Assembly (NCBI GenBank): GCA_003526065.1
Contig: DQBD01000205.1
Location: forward strand, 1,262-7,561
DNA: 6,300 nucleotides
Origin: Gammaproteobacteria bacterium
GTDB taxonomy: Bacteria; Pseudomonadota; Gammaproteobacteria; Immundisolibacterales; Immundisolibacteraceae
Direction of reading: 5' to 3'
Both the position numbers and the translations under genes were made by a program. Shown here piece after piece: positions 1-6,300 of this stretch (position 1 is its first letter; every line of letters starts with the position of its first letter). The notes under the pieces were generated by a model. That model searched no databases, had not been told where the DNA came from, and saw only the letters and a program-made list of their open reading frames with translations.

Positions 1-43
<43 letters not shown>

Positions 44-58
44 ACTGGAGAGAGGGAA

Positions 59-87
59 AGTATAGCGGGGCATCGCCCCGCCGGCAA
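59..87 (-). promoter_or_regulatory. Sigma70-type promoter of tRNA-fMet
   Basis: Reading the minus strand, a -35 hexamer TTGCCG (87-82, 4 of 6 consensus bases) is followed by exactly 17 bp and a -10 hexamer TATACT (64-59, 5 of 6). The -10 ends 15 nt before the mature tRNA 5' end at 43. Initiation near 53-51 would leave a leader of roughly 8-10 nt for RNase P to remove, a normal arrangement for tRNA genes. The stretch after the -10 is pyrimidine-rich with no purine until 46, so the start base is uncertain. The promoter allows tRNA-fMet, and whatever follows it, to be expressed independently of nuo. It is supported by position, spacing and hexamers; no experimental start is known to me. Confidence 0.75.
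65..81 (-). repeat. Perfect inverted repeat filling the promoter spacer; possible weak nuo terminator
   Basis: On the minus strand GCGGGGC, then a GAT loop, then GCCCCGC form a 7-bp perfect all-GC hairpin, extendable by one G-U pair (82/64). In RNA from nuo it lies 15 nt after the nuoN stop codon and is followed by UAUACUUU, a poor U-tract. It is therefore at best a weak intrinsic terminator or an mRNA 3'-end stabiliser. It occupies exactly the 17 bp between the -35 and -10 of the tRNA-fMet promoter, so it could alternatively be an operator for a dimeric regulator or simply a shared element. The hairpin is certain in sequence; its role is inference. Confidence 0.6.
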
Positions 88-90
88 GCG

Positions 91-106
91 AAAACCTCAG
101 AAAACC
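91..106 (-). promoter_or_regulatory. Phased A/T tracts upstream of the tRNA-fMet promoter (possible UP-like element)
   Basis: On the plus strand AAAACC occurs at 91-96 and again at 101-106, a 10-bp period, so the T4 tracts lie on the same face of the helix. They sit about 4 and 14 bp upstream of the -35 box, where the alpha C-terminal domain of RNA polymerase contacts proximal and distal UP subsites of stable RNA promoters. The distal tract lies inside the last codons of nuoN (Val-Phe-stop). The tracts are short and far from a full UP consensus, so this is only a suggestion. Confidence 0.35.
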
Positions 107-1536
107 GCCTGGCACAGCGCCAGCAGGGGCGCCGGAAAAATACCGAGTCCCAGCACCAGCAGCCCATTGACGCCAATGAAAACCCGAACATCCAGCGCCG
201 GGACGATGGCGGGCTGCTCCTCGGCCGCATCGAAGTACATGGCCTTGACGACCCGCAGGTAGTAGAACGCCCCGACCACCGAGAAGATCACCGCCACAAT
301 GGCCAGCCACAGCAGATCGTGCCGCAGCACCGCCTCGATCACACCAAGCTTGGCGTAGAAACCCACCGTTGGCGGTACGCCAGCCAGCGAGAACATCACC
401 ACCAGCATCACCAGCGCCAGCCATGGCGAGCGCTGATTCAGGCCACGAAAGTCATCGATGCGCTCCGCCTCGAAGCCGGCCCGGCTCAGCAGCATGATCA
501 TGCCGAATGCCGCCAGCCCCGTCAGCGCGTACGTGACCATGTAGAACAGGCTCGCCGCCATGCCATCGGCGTCGCCCGCCAACACGCCGAGCAGGAAAAA
601 GCCCATGTGAGAAACGGTGGAGTACGCCAGCATGCGCTTGAGGTTCGTCTGCGCAATGGCAACCACATTGCCGACCGCAAGCGACAGCACCGCCAGCAGC
701 GCCAGCATCTGCTGCCAGTGCTCCATCAACGGATGCCCGACACCGGCCAGCAGCTTGGCCACCAGCACGAACGCCGCCAGTTTGCTCACGGTGGACAGGA
801 ACGCCGTCACCGCGGTGGTGGCGCCCTGGTACACGTCCGGCAGCCACATGTGGAACGGCGCGACACCCAGCTTGAAGCCGAGTCCGACCACCAGCATGGT
901 CAGCGCCAGGCCGAGCAACGCCGAGAAATTGCCGGCGCGCGCGTGCTCACCCACCGCCTGGGTAACCGCGCCGATATCCAGCGAGCCGGTCACCCCATAC
1001 AGCAGCGACATGCCGTAGAGCACGAAACCCGAAGCCAGCGCGCCGAGGAAGAAATACTTGATCGCCGCCTCGCTCGCCATGCTGTTGTCGCGGTTCAGTG
1101 CCACCAGCGCATACGACGACAGCGACAGCACCTCAAGCCCCAGATAGAGCACCAGGAGGCTGCCGGCGCTGGACATGATCAGCAGCCCGAGCGTGGCGAG
1201 CAACGAAAGCGTCAGATATTCGCCGGACAACAGGGCGCGCTGACGCAGGTAATCGCGGCCGAACAGCAACACGCCGAACATCACCAGCAGCGACACCGCC
1301 TTGACCACCAGTGCCAGGCCATCGACCGTGTAATGGCCGCTGAAGGTGGCGGTCGGCACCGTGTAGCTCTGCAGCAGTGCCACCAAGGTGGCGAGCAGGC
1401 TCAACTGCGCCGCAACGTACGTGTTGCTGCGCTCGCGGCCGGGCCAGAACAGGTCCACCAGCAGCACCACGCAGGACGCGGCCAGCAGCACCATCTCCGG
1501 CAGCGCCGGTGAGAAATCGGGGAGCGTGAATTCCAT
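97..1536 (-). CDS. nuoN: NADH-quinone oxidoreductase subunit N (complete)
   Basis: This 479-residue antiporter-like subunit of the complex I membrane arm lies next to the NuoJ/K/A/H end and translocates protons in response to quinone reduction. It is hydrophobic throughout with about 14 membrane helices. The key residues are present: Glu135 in TM5 (LGLEVLSLSSYALVAL), Lys160, Lys222 in the TM7 motif GFKLGVAPFHMWLPDVY (220-236), Lys252 (STVSKLAAF) and Lys396 in TM12 (TVGFYAKLGV). These correspond to E. coli NuoN E133, K158, K217, K247 and K395. The length matches the family (E. coli about 485). The ATG at 1536 follows the nuoM TGA by 29 bp. I see no Shine-Dalgarno sequence in that gap, but the N-terminus (MEFTLPDFSPALPEMVLL) is family-typical. 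It is the last nuo gene, and the promoter of tRNA-fMet follows at once. NuoN, M, L and Mrp antiporters are homologous, but motif details and gene order make the N assignment firm. Confidence 0.97.
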   Translation of the reverse strand: MEFTLPDFSPALPEMVLLAASCVVLLVDLFWPGRERSNTYVAAQLSLLATLVALLQSYTVPTATFSGHYTVDGLALVVKAVSLLVMFGVLLFGRDYLRQRALLSGEYLTLSLLATLGLLIMSSAGSLLVLYLGLEVLSLSSYALVALNRDNSMASEAAIKYFFLGALASGFVLYGMSLLYGVTGSLDIGAVTQAVGEHARAGNFSALLGLALTMLVVGLGFKLGVAPFHMWLPDVYQGATTAVTAFLSTVSKLAAFVLVAKLLAGVGHPLMEHWQQMLALLAVLSLAVGNVVAIAQTNLKRMLAYSTVSHMGFFLLGVLAGDADGMAASLFYMVTYALTGLAAFGMIMLLSRAGFEAERIDDFRGLNQRSPWLALVMLVVMFSLAGVPPTVGFYAKLGVIEAVLRHDLLWLAIVAVIFSVVGAFYYLRVVKAMYFDAAEEQPAIVPALDVRVFIGVNGLLVLGLGIFPAPLLALCQAVF

Positions 1537-1565
1537 GGGTGTTGGCTATCGCTTGGTTGACGCGC

Positions 1566-3053
1566 TCAGAGACCGAGCTTGCCGCGTTGCAGGTGCGCGA
1601 GCAGGGTATCCACGGAGGCGTGGGTGACATCCAGCAGCGGGTTGGGCCACACACCGAGTGCCAGCACCGCCAGTGCCAGCAGGCCGAGCACCAGCCCTTC
1701 CTCGGCGCGCAGATCCTTCAGCGCCGCCACCTTGGGGTTGGCGACCGCACCGAACACCACCCGCTTGTACATCCACAGGTTGTAGGCCGCGCCCAGCACC
1801 AGACTGGTGCCAGCCAGCAGCGCGATCCAGAAGCCACCCTCGAATGCCGCCAGGATGACCATGAACTCGCCGACGAAACCCGAGGTGCCCGGCAGGCCGG
1901 AATTGGCCATCACGAACAGCATCATGAACGCAGCGAATACCGGCATGGTGTTGACGACACCGCCGTAGTCGGCGATCTGCCGGCTGTGCAGGCGGTCATA
2001 CATCACGCCCACGCACAGGAACATGGCGGCCGAGATGAAACCGTGGGAGATCATCTGGACCAGGCCACCCTCGATGCCCTGCGCGCTGAACAGGAACGTG
2101 CCCAGCGTGACGAAGCCCATGTGCGAGATGGACGAGTACGCGATCAGCTTCTTCATGTCCTGCTGCACCAGCGCCACGGCGCCGATGTAGACGATGGCGA
2201 TCAGCGACAGCGCGATCATCAGGCCCGAGAACGCCATGCTGGCATCCGGGGTGATGGGCAGCGACAGGCGCAGGAAACCGTAGCCACCCATCTTGAGCAT
2301 GATCGCCGCCAGCACCACCGAACCGCCGGTCGGCGCCTCGACGTGGGCATCCGGCAACCACGTGTGCACCGGCCACATCGGAATCTTCACGGCAAACGCC
2401 GCCAGGAAGGCCAGGAACAGCAGCTTCTGGGTCGACAGGTCCAGCGCCACGCGCTGGAAGTCGAGCAGGCTGAAACTGTCGGTCTTCAGATGCAGGTAGA
2501 TCAGCGCCACCAGCAGCAACACCGACCCAAGGAAGGTGTACAGGAAGAACTTCAGCGTGGCGTATACGCGGTTCGGTCCACCCCAGATGCCGATGATGAT
2601 GAACATCGGGATCAGCATGGCTTCCCAGAACACGTAGAACAGCACTGCGTCGACCGAGGCGAACAGGCCGATCATCAGACCTTCCATGGCCAGGAAGGCG
2701 CCCAGGTACTGACTGACCTGGCGCTCGACCGACACCCGCGCCATTGCCACCACCAGAACGGTGACGAAGCTGGTCAGCAGGATGAACGGCAGCGCGATGC
2801 CATCGATGCCCAGGTGGTAGTAGACATTGAACGGCTCGACCCACGGCACGCGCTCGACGAACTGCAGCCCGCCGTTGGCCGGGTCGAACCCGGCGTACAG
2901 CGGCACCGTGATGATGAATTCCACCACCGCCACCAGCAACGCCAGCGTGCGTGCCAGCGCCGGCCGGCGATCGCCGGCCAGCAACCACACCAGCAGCGCG
3001 CCGACCAGCGGCGTCCAGATGGCAAGACTCAACAAAGGCAGGCTTTCGCTCAT
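1566..3053 (-). CDS. nuoM: NADH-quinone oxidoreductase subunit M (complete)
   Basis: This 495-residue antiporter-like proton-translocating subunit lies between NuoL and NuoN in the membrane arm. Family signatures are clear: FWEAMLIPMF with Glu144 (TM5), AVKIPMWPVHTWLPDAHVEA with Lys223 (TM7), MLKMGGYGF with Lys254 (TM8), SISHMGF with His311, SHGFISAAMF with His337 and the TM12 motif SGFVGEF with Glu396. These match E. coli NuoM E144, K234, K265, H322, H348 and E407. E144 and E407 are charged residues needed for activity there. The TM12 Glu, where NuoL and NuoN have Lys, is the mark of NuoM. The length is close to E. coli (509). The ATG at 3053 lies 7 bp after the nuoL stop with no evident Shine-Dalgarno sequence, suggesting translation coupled to nuoL. 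An 18-bp perfect palindrome lies in codons 25-31. No defects are seen. Confidence 0.97.
   Translation of the reverse strand: MSESLPLLSLAIWTPLVGALLVWLLAGDRRPALARTLALLVAVVEFIITVPLYAGFDPANGGLQFVERVPWVEPFNVYYHLGIDGIALPFILLTSFVTVLVVAMARVSVERQVSQYLGAFLAMEGLMIGLFASVDAVLFYVFWEAMLIPMFIIIGIWGGPNRVYATLKFFLYTFLGSVLLLVALIYLHLKTDSFSLLDFQRVALDLSTQKLLFLAFLAAFAVKIPMWPVHTWLPDAHVEAPTGGSVVLAAIMLKMGGYGFLRLSLPITPDASMAFSGLMIALSLIAIVYIGAVALVQQDMKKLIAYSSISHMGFVTLGTFLFSAQGIEGGLVQMISHGFISAAMFLCVGVMYDRLHSRQIADYGGVVNTMPVFAAFMMLFVMANSGLPGTSGFVGEFMVILAAFEGGFWIALLAGTSLVLGAAYNLWMYKRVVFGAVANPKVAALKDLRAEEGLVLGLLALAVLALGVWPNPLLDVTHASVDTLLAHLQRGKLGL
2962..2979. repeat. 18-bp perfect palindrome inside nuoM codons 25-31
   Basis: GGCCGGCGA followed by TCGCCGGCC is a perfect 18-bp palindrome centred on a GATC. 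It encodes part of Ala-Gly-Asp-Arg-Arg-Pro near the nuoM N-terminus, about 75-92 nt after the start codon. Being GC-rich, it could arise by chance from codon choice, and without a loop it can only form a shorter RNA hairpin. No function is claimed. Confidence 0.5.
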
Positions 3054-3060
3054 GGCGCGC

Positions 3061-5040
3061 TCAGAAGCTGACGTACCAGATCATGCCCAGCAGCGCGGCC
3101 AGGCCGATGATCATGGCAAAGGCATAGTGGTAGAGATAACCGGTCTGGATGCGGCGCAGTGCCGCAGCCAGGCGGCCGACGGTACGCGCCGTGCCGTTAA
3201 CGGCCAGGCCGTCGATCAACGCCACGTCGCCAACCCGCCACAGCAGGCTGCCGATACCGCGCAGGCCGCCGGCAAACACGGTCTGATTGACGTCGTCGAA
3301 GTAGTACTTCCGCTCGAAGATGTGGTGAACGAGCGAGAACCGGTGACGCACGGTGGCCGGCCACTGAGGCCGCAGCAGGTAGAACACCGCCGCCGTGCCG
3401 GCACCGGCCAGCATCAGCCAGAACGGGGGCGTCATGAAACCGTGCAGAGCGAACGACAGCGCGCCGTGGAAGTGCTCGCCCAGTTCGAGCAGCGTGGCGT
3501 GCTGCGGCAACACGTGCAGCGCGGAACCGAAGTAGTCACCGAACAGCATCGGGGCGATCAGCGGCGCGCCGATCAGCACCGACGGCACCGCCAGCAACAG
3601 CAGCGGCCCGGTGACCACCGCCGGCGATTCATGCAGGTGCTCGGCGGCGTGATGATCGACCCGCGAGCGACCGTGGAACACCAGGAACAGCAGCCGGAAG
3701 CTGTACAGCGAGGTCACGAACACCCCGGCGAGCACGGCAAAGTGCGCAAACCCGGCCGCCGGCAGCGAGGACGCCGCCGCGGCTTCGATGATCGCGTCCT
3801 TCGAGAAGAAGCCGGCGAACCCGGGAAAGCCCACCAGCGCCAGCGTACCGATCCAGGCGGTCAGCGCCGTGATCGGCATGTGCTTCCACAGGCCGCCCAT
3901 CTTGCGCATGTCCTGCTCGTGGTGCAGGCCAATGATCACCGACCCTGCCGCCAGGAACAGCAACGCCTTGAAGAAGGCATGCGTGCCGAGGTGGAAGATG
4001 GCCGCCGAGTACGCCGACACGCCCAGCGCCACCGTCATGTAGCCCAGCTGAGACAGTGTGGAATAGGCCACCACGCGCTTGATGTCGGTCTGCACCAGGC
4101 CCAGCAGGCCCATGAACAAGGCCGTCACGGCACCGATGAACAGGACAAAGTTCAGCGCCGTCTCGGACAGCTCGAACAGCGGCGACATGCGCGCCACCAG
4201 GAAGATGCCGGCCGTGACCATGGTGGCCGCGTGGATCAGCGCCGAAATCGGCGTCGGACCTTCCATGGAGTCCGGCAGCCACACGTGCAGCGGCACCTGC
4301 GCCGACTTGGCCATGGCGCCGATGAACAGCAGCACACATACCACTGTCAGCGCCGACCACTCGCGGCCGGGCAGGATCTGCAGGGTCTCGCCAACCAGCT
4401 GCGGCGCCTTGGCGAACACGGCATCGAAATCCAGGCTGCCGACCAGCGCCAGCACGGCGGCGATGCCCAGGATCATGCCCAGGTCGCCCACCCGGTTGAC
4501 CAGGAAGGCCTTCAGGTTGGCGAAGATGGCCGTGTCCTTCTGATACCAGAAGCCGATCAGCAGGTACGACACCAGGCCCACCCCTTCCCAGCCGAAGAAC
4601 AGCTGCAGGAAGTTGTTGGCCGTCACCAGCATCAGCATGGCGAAGGTGAACAGGCTGATATAGCTGAAAAAGCGCTGGTAGCCGGGATCGTCATGCATGT
4701 AGCCGATGGTGTAGATGTGCACCATCAGCGACACGAAGGTCACCACCAGCATCATGGTCACGGTCAGCTCGTCGATCAGAAATCCGATCGACACCTTCAG
4801 CGCGCCGCTTTGCAGCCAGGTGTACAGGTCGGTGTTCAACACGTACTCGCCACCCGCCGCCTTGGCCGACATCAGCAGCGCGAAGGCATAGCAGGACAGC
4901 GCAAACGAAACCGCCACACCGAGAATGGTCACGACGTGGGCGCCGGTGCGGCCGATCAGCCGGCCGCCGAGGCCGGCAGCCACGGCCCCGACCAGTGGCG
5001 CCAGCACCGCGCCCAGACAAACGAGGGTCAGCGTCTGCAT
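3061..5040 (-). CDS. nuoL: NADH-quinone oxidoreductase subunit L (complete)
   Basis: This 659-residue subunit is the distal antiporter-like module of complex I, with about 16 membrane helices and a long amphipathic lateral helix near the C-terminus that braces NuoM and NuoN. Visible markers: FGWEGVGLVSYLLIGFWY with Glu152 (TM5), GAMAKSAQVPLHVWLPDSM with Lys245 (TM7), ALIHAATMV with His270, FHLGTHAFFKALLF with His350, His354 and Lys358 (TM10), and GFFSKDAIIEA with Lys414-Asp415 (TM12). They correspond to E. coli NuoL E144, K229, H254, H334, H338, K342, K399 and D400. The lateral helix probably spans roughly 560-625, before the last membrane helix at about 636-656. It is longer than E. coli NuoL (613), with extra length in loops and the lateral-helix region, which is common in non-enteric proteobacteria. 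The ATG at 5040 is 3 bp after the nuoK stop and has a good Shine-Dalgarno sequence inside nuoK. MrpA is a paralogue, ruled out by context. Confidence 0.97.
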   Translation of the reverse strand: MQTLTLVCLGAVLAPLVGAVAAGLGGRLIGRTGAHVVTILGVAVSFALSCYAFALLMSAKAAGGEYVLNTDLYTWLQSGALKVSIGFLIDELTVTMMLVVTFVSLMVHIYTIGYMHDDPGYQRFFSYISLFTFAMLMLVTANNFLQLFFGWEGVGLVSYLLIGFWYQKDTAIFANLKAFLVNRVGDLGMILGIAAVLALVGSLDFDAVFAKAPQLVGETLQILPGREWSALTVVCVLLFIGAMAKSAQVPLHVWLPDSMEGPTPISALIHAATMVTAGIFLVARMSPLFELSETALNFVLFIGAVTALFMGLLGLVQTDIKRVVAYSTLSQLGYMTVALGVSAYSAAIFHLGTHAFFKALLFLAAGSVIIGLHHEQDMRKMGGLWKHMPITALTAWIGTLALVGFPGFAGFFSKDAIIEAAAASSLPAAGFAHFAVLAGVFVTSLYSFRLLFLVFHGRSRVDHHAAEHLHESPAVVTGPLLLLAVPSVLIGAPLIAPMLFGDYFGSALHVLPQHATLLELGEHFHGALSFALHGFMTPPFWLMLAGAGTAAVFYLLRPQWPATVRHRFSLVHHIFERKYYFDDVNQTVFAGGLRGIGSLLWRVGDVALIDGLAVNGTARTVGRLAAALRRIQTGYLYHYAFAMIIGLAALLGMIWYVSF

Positions 5041-5043
5041 GGC

Positions 5044-5349
5044 TCAGCCCCTCAACTGGTCGAGGTCCTGGACGTTGATCGACGCCCGGTTCCGGAACAG
5101 CACCACGATGATGGCGAGGCCAATGGCCGACTCCGCCGCCGCCACCGTCAGCACGAAGAACACGAATATCTGCCCCGCGATGTCGTGCAGGAAATGCGAG
5201 AAGGCGATGAAATTCATGTTCACCGCCAGCAGCAGCAACTCCACGGACATCAGCAGAATGATCATGTTCTTGCGATTGACGAAGATTCCGAACATGCCGA
5301 GCGCGAACAAGACGGCGCCCAACACCAAGTAGTCGGTGAGCGTGACCAT
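5044..5349 (-). CDS. nuoK: NADH-quinone oxidoreductase subunit K (complete)
   Basis: This 101-residue small membrane subunit (homologue of ND4L and MrpC) has three transmembrane helices, at roughly 5-23, 29-50 and 59-85. It carries two membrane-buried glutamates that relay protons along the central hydrophilic axis: Glu37 ([13 protein letters not shown]) and Glu73 ([12 protein letters not shown]), equal to E. coli E36 and E72. The cytoplasmic loop NRKN (25-28) keeps the conserved basic residues. The length matches the family (E. coli 100). The ATG at 5349 is chosen because [18 protein letters not shown] is the usual N-terminus. The frame is open further upstream to a GTG at 5478, but that stretch overlaps nuoJ and is not membrane-like. 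A weak AGG lies 10 nt before the ATG, overlapping the nuoJ stop, and the nuoJ-nuoK gap is 7 bp. Confidence 0.97.
   Translation of the reverse strand: MVTLTDYLVLGAVLFALGMFGIFVNRKNMIILLMSVELLLLAVNMNFIAFSHFLHDIAGQIFVFFVLTVAAAESAIGLAIIVVLFRNRASINVQDLDQLRG
5048..5053 (-). promoter_or_regulatory. Ribosome binding site of nuoL
   Basis: On the minus strand GAGGGG lies 7 nt before the nuoL ATG, within the last Leu-Arg-Gly codons of nuoK. It is the strongest Shine-Dalgarno match in the window. It supports the ATG at 5040 as the start and implies that nuoK termination and nuoL initiation are coupled. Confidence 0.7.
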
Positions 5350-5356
5350 GCGGTGA

Positions 5357-5980
5357 TTACCTGTCGTCCTGGGCCGGTTCGGCGTCGCCGCGCGGCAGGT
5401 CAAGCAGTCGCATGCGCCCGCGCGGGCTGACGTGCACCTGCTGGGAAGGGGGAACGTACTTGCTGGCGCGCACGCCACGGAAGGTCAGGCCAATGGCGGC
5501 CACCATGCCCACCAGCAATATCACCGCCGCGATCTCGAACGGGTAGGCATATTCGGTGTAGAGCACCGCAGCGATGGCTTCCACATTGGTCAATGCCGCC
5601 GCCTCGGCCTGTGGTGGACGCGCCAGGGTCGTGTCCAGCTGACCGGTGCTGTACACCAGCACCATTTCGAACACGATCAACAGCGTCACCACGAGCCCCA
5701 GCGGCAGATGCGTGCCGAAGCCCTCGCGCAGTTCGGCGCGGTTGACGTCCAGCATCATCACCACGAACAGCCATAGCACCATCACCGCGCCGACGTAGAC
5801 CAGCACCAGTGCGATCGCCAGGAACTCCGCCTCCAGAATCAGCCACAGGCCGGCACAGGTGAAGAACGCCAGCACCAGGAACAGCACCGCACGCACGGCG
5901 TTGCGCACGCTCACCACCATGCCGGCGGAGAACACCAGAATGGCCGACAGGAAATAAAAAACCAGTTTCTCGGTAACCAT
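5357..5980 (-). CDS. nuoJ: NADH-quinone oxidoreductase subunit J (complete)
   Basis: This 207-residue membrane subunit (ND6 homologue) has five helices and connects the quinone-site region to NuoK and NuoN. The hallmark is helix 3, [19 protein letters not shown] (49-67) continuing into [11 protein letters not shown] (68-78). This is the segment that changes between alpha helix and pi bulge during turnover in known structures. Glu50 and Glu52 lie at its start. Helices 1 and 2 carry the expected [14 protein letters not shown] pattern (27-40), and helix 5 is at about 148-166. The protein is longer than E. coli NuoJ (184) because of a polar, charged C-terminal tail (about 168-207) that should face the cytoplasm; such tails vary between lineages. 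The ATG at 5980 follows the nuoI stop by 26 bp. No convincing Shine-Dalgarno sequence is visible there, but the start [10 protein letters not shown] is family-typical. Confidence 0.96.
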   Translation of the reverse strand: MVTEKLVFYFLSAILVFSAGMVVSVRNAVRAVLFLVLAFFTCAGLWLILEAEFLAIALVLVYVGAVMVLWLFVVMMLDVNRAELREGFGTHLPLGLVVTLLIVFEMVLVYSTGQLDTTLARPPQAEAAALTNVEAIAAVLYTEYAYPFEIAAVILLVGMVAAIGLTFRGVRASKYVPPSQQVHVSPRGRMRLLDLPRGDAEPAQDDR

Positions 5981-6006
5981 GAGGTTCGCGGCCGGGAAGG
6001 AAGAGT

Positions 6007-6300
6007 TCAGCGGTACGCCGCATCGGCGGCGCGATCGTCAGCGATCTGCGCCTCCATGCGGTCGCCGATCTCGAGCAGGGATTTCTTGTCGTACACGCGC
6101 TGCGTCGCTTCCTCCATATGGAAGTGGTTGAAGCGCGTCAGCACGATCGAATCCACCGGGCAGGCCTCCTCGCAGAAGCCGCAGTAGATGCACTTGAACA
6201 TGTCGATGTCGTAGCGCGTGGTGCGGCGCGTGCCATCCGTGCGCGGCTCGGACTCGATGGTGATCGCCAGCGCCGGGCACACCGCCTCGCACAGCTTGCA
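6007..6300 (-). CDS. nuoI: NADH-quinone oxidoreductase subunit I, C-terminal 97 residues (5' end beyond window)
   Basis: This is the C-terminal part of the 8Fe ferredoxin-like subunit that holds clusters N6a and N6b and passes electrons from NuoG towards N2 in NuoB. The visible part opens inside the first CxxCxxCxxxCP motif, showing its second to fourth cysteines ([16 protein letters not shown]). It contains the complete second motif [16 protein letters not shown] (window residues 37-52). The spacer [20 protein letters not shown] and the ending [19 protein letters not shown] are typical of NuoI. The first cysteine and the N-terminal amphipathic part are outside the window; a full protein is usually about 160-165 residues. 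The frame stays open to the right edge, so the GTG at 6282 is an internal valine and not the start. The TGA lies 26 bp before nuoJ. nuoH is expected upstream. Confidence 0.97.
   Translation of the reverse strand, partial: CKLCEAVCPALAITIESEPRTDGTRRTTRYDIDMFKCIYCGFCEEACPVDSIVLTRFNHFHMEEATQRVYDKKSLLEIGDRMEAQIADDRAADAAYR

Noticed and set aside
59..81. Classical strong Rho-independent terminator for nuo
   Set aside because: The stem is strong, but UAUACUUU is a poor U-tract and the bases double as the -10 box of the tRNA promoter. It is listed as a repeat with possible weak terminator activity instead.
1539..3071. Plus-strand open frame opposite nuoM
   Set aside because: It has the same low-complexity Gln/His/Arg/Asp composition and mirrors nuoM codon structure. 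There is no promoter or ribosome binding site worth noting.
3150..3166. Small inverted repeat (TGCGGC/GCCGCA) in the nuoL 3' region
   Set aside because: The 6-bp arms with a 5-nt loop inside GC-rich coding sequence are expected by chance, and the codons are accounted for by the protein.
97..5040. Mrp-type antiporter or hydrogenase membrane genes instead of nuoL/M/N
   Set aside because: These families are homologous. However, the I-J-K-L-M-N order, the subunit-specific TM12 residues (Lys in L and N, Glu in M) and the NuoI neighbour all fit complex I.
2827..5430. 867-codon plus-strand open frame opposite nuoL and nuoK
   Set aside because: It is an antisense artefact of biased third positions: it spans three conserved genes, is composed of His/Gln/Arg/Gly runs and has no family resemblance.
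5350..5478. Upstream extension of nuoK to a GTG at 5478
   Set aside because: The added 43 residues overlap the nuoJ 3' end, are not hydrophobic and are absent from NuoK proteins. The ATG at 5349 gives the usual 101 residues.
6007..6282. nuoI starting at the GTG at 6282
   Set aside because: The frame continues to the window edge with in-frame first-cluster cysteines (CKLCEAV), so this GTG is an internal valine.

Overview
This window is the downstream half of a 14-gene-type respiratory complex I operon (NADH:ubiquinone oxidoreductase, nuo). It reads entirely on the minus strand, so the biological order runs from the right edge to the left: nuoI (5' part missing) - nuoJ - nuoK - nuoL - nuoM - nuoN. 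After these come a 53-bp intergenic gap and the first 43 bases of an initiator tRNA (tRNA-fMet) gene cut by the left edge. The DNA is GC-rich, the proteins are of proteobacterial type, and the tRNA half differs from the E. coli initiator tRNA as I remember it at only about three positions. Together these point to a proteobacterium, most likely a GC-rich gammaproteobacterium. Genus cannot be fixed from the sequence alone.

Layout: 6300-6007 is the C-terminal part of the NuoI ferredoxin-like subunit. 5980-5357 is nuoJ and 5349-5044 is nuoK. 5040-3061, 3053-1566 and 1536-97 are the three antiporter-like subunits nuoL, nuoM and nuoN. Gaps are 26, 7, 3, 7 and 29 bp, so this is one polycistron with tight translational linkage. 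NuoI carries electrons through clusters N6a and N6b towards quinone. NuoJ and NuoK link the quinone site to the membrane arm through carboxylates in short helices. NuoL, NuoM and NuoN are the proton-translocating modules. Every diagnostic Glu, Lys and His I looked for in K, L, M and N is present, so the enzyme should be functional. There are no frameshifts, insertions, mobile elements or CRISPR-like repeats.

The most informative non-coding part is the left end (1-106). A tRNA-fMet gene with a good sigma70-type promoter (TTGCCG, 17 bp, TATACT) begins right after nuoN. The 17-bp promoter spacer is exactly a perfect inverted repeat (7-bp arms, 3-nt loop), which may also act as a weak terminator or attenuator for the nuo transcript. 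Two A4/T4 tracts spaced 10 bp apart lie just upstream of the -35 box, one of them overlapping the nuoN stop. In many gammaproteobacteria this tRNA heads the rimP-nusA-infB operon, and that is the expected but unseen continuation to the left.

I found no evidence for an undescribed system. The genes are conserved housekeeping genes, and the observations worth a second look concern the nuoN/tRNA-fMet junction and a few small sequence signals.
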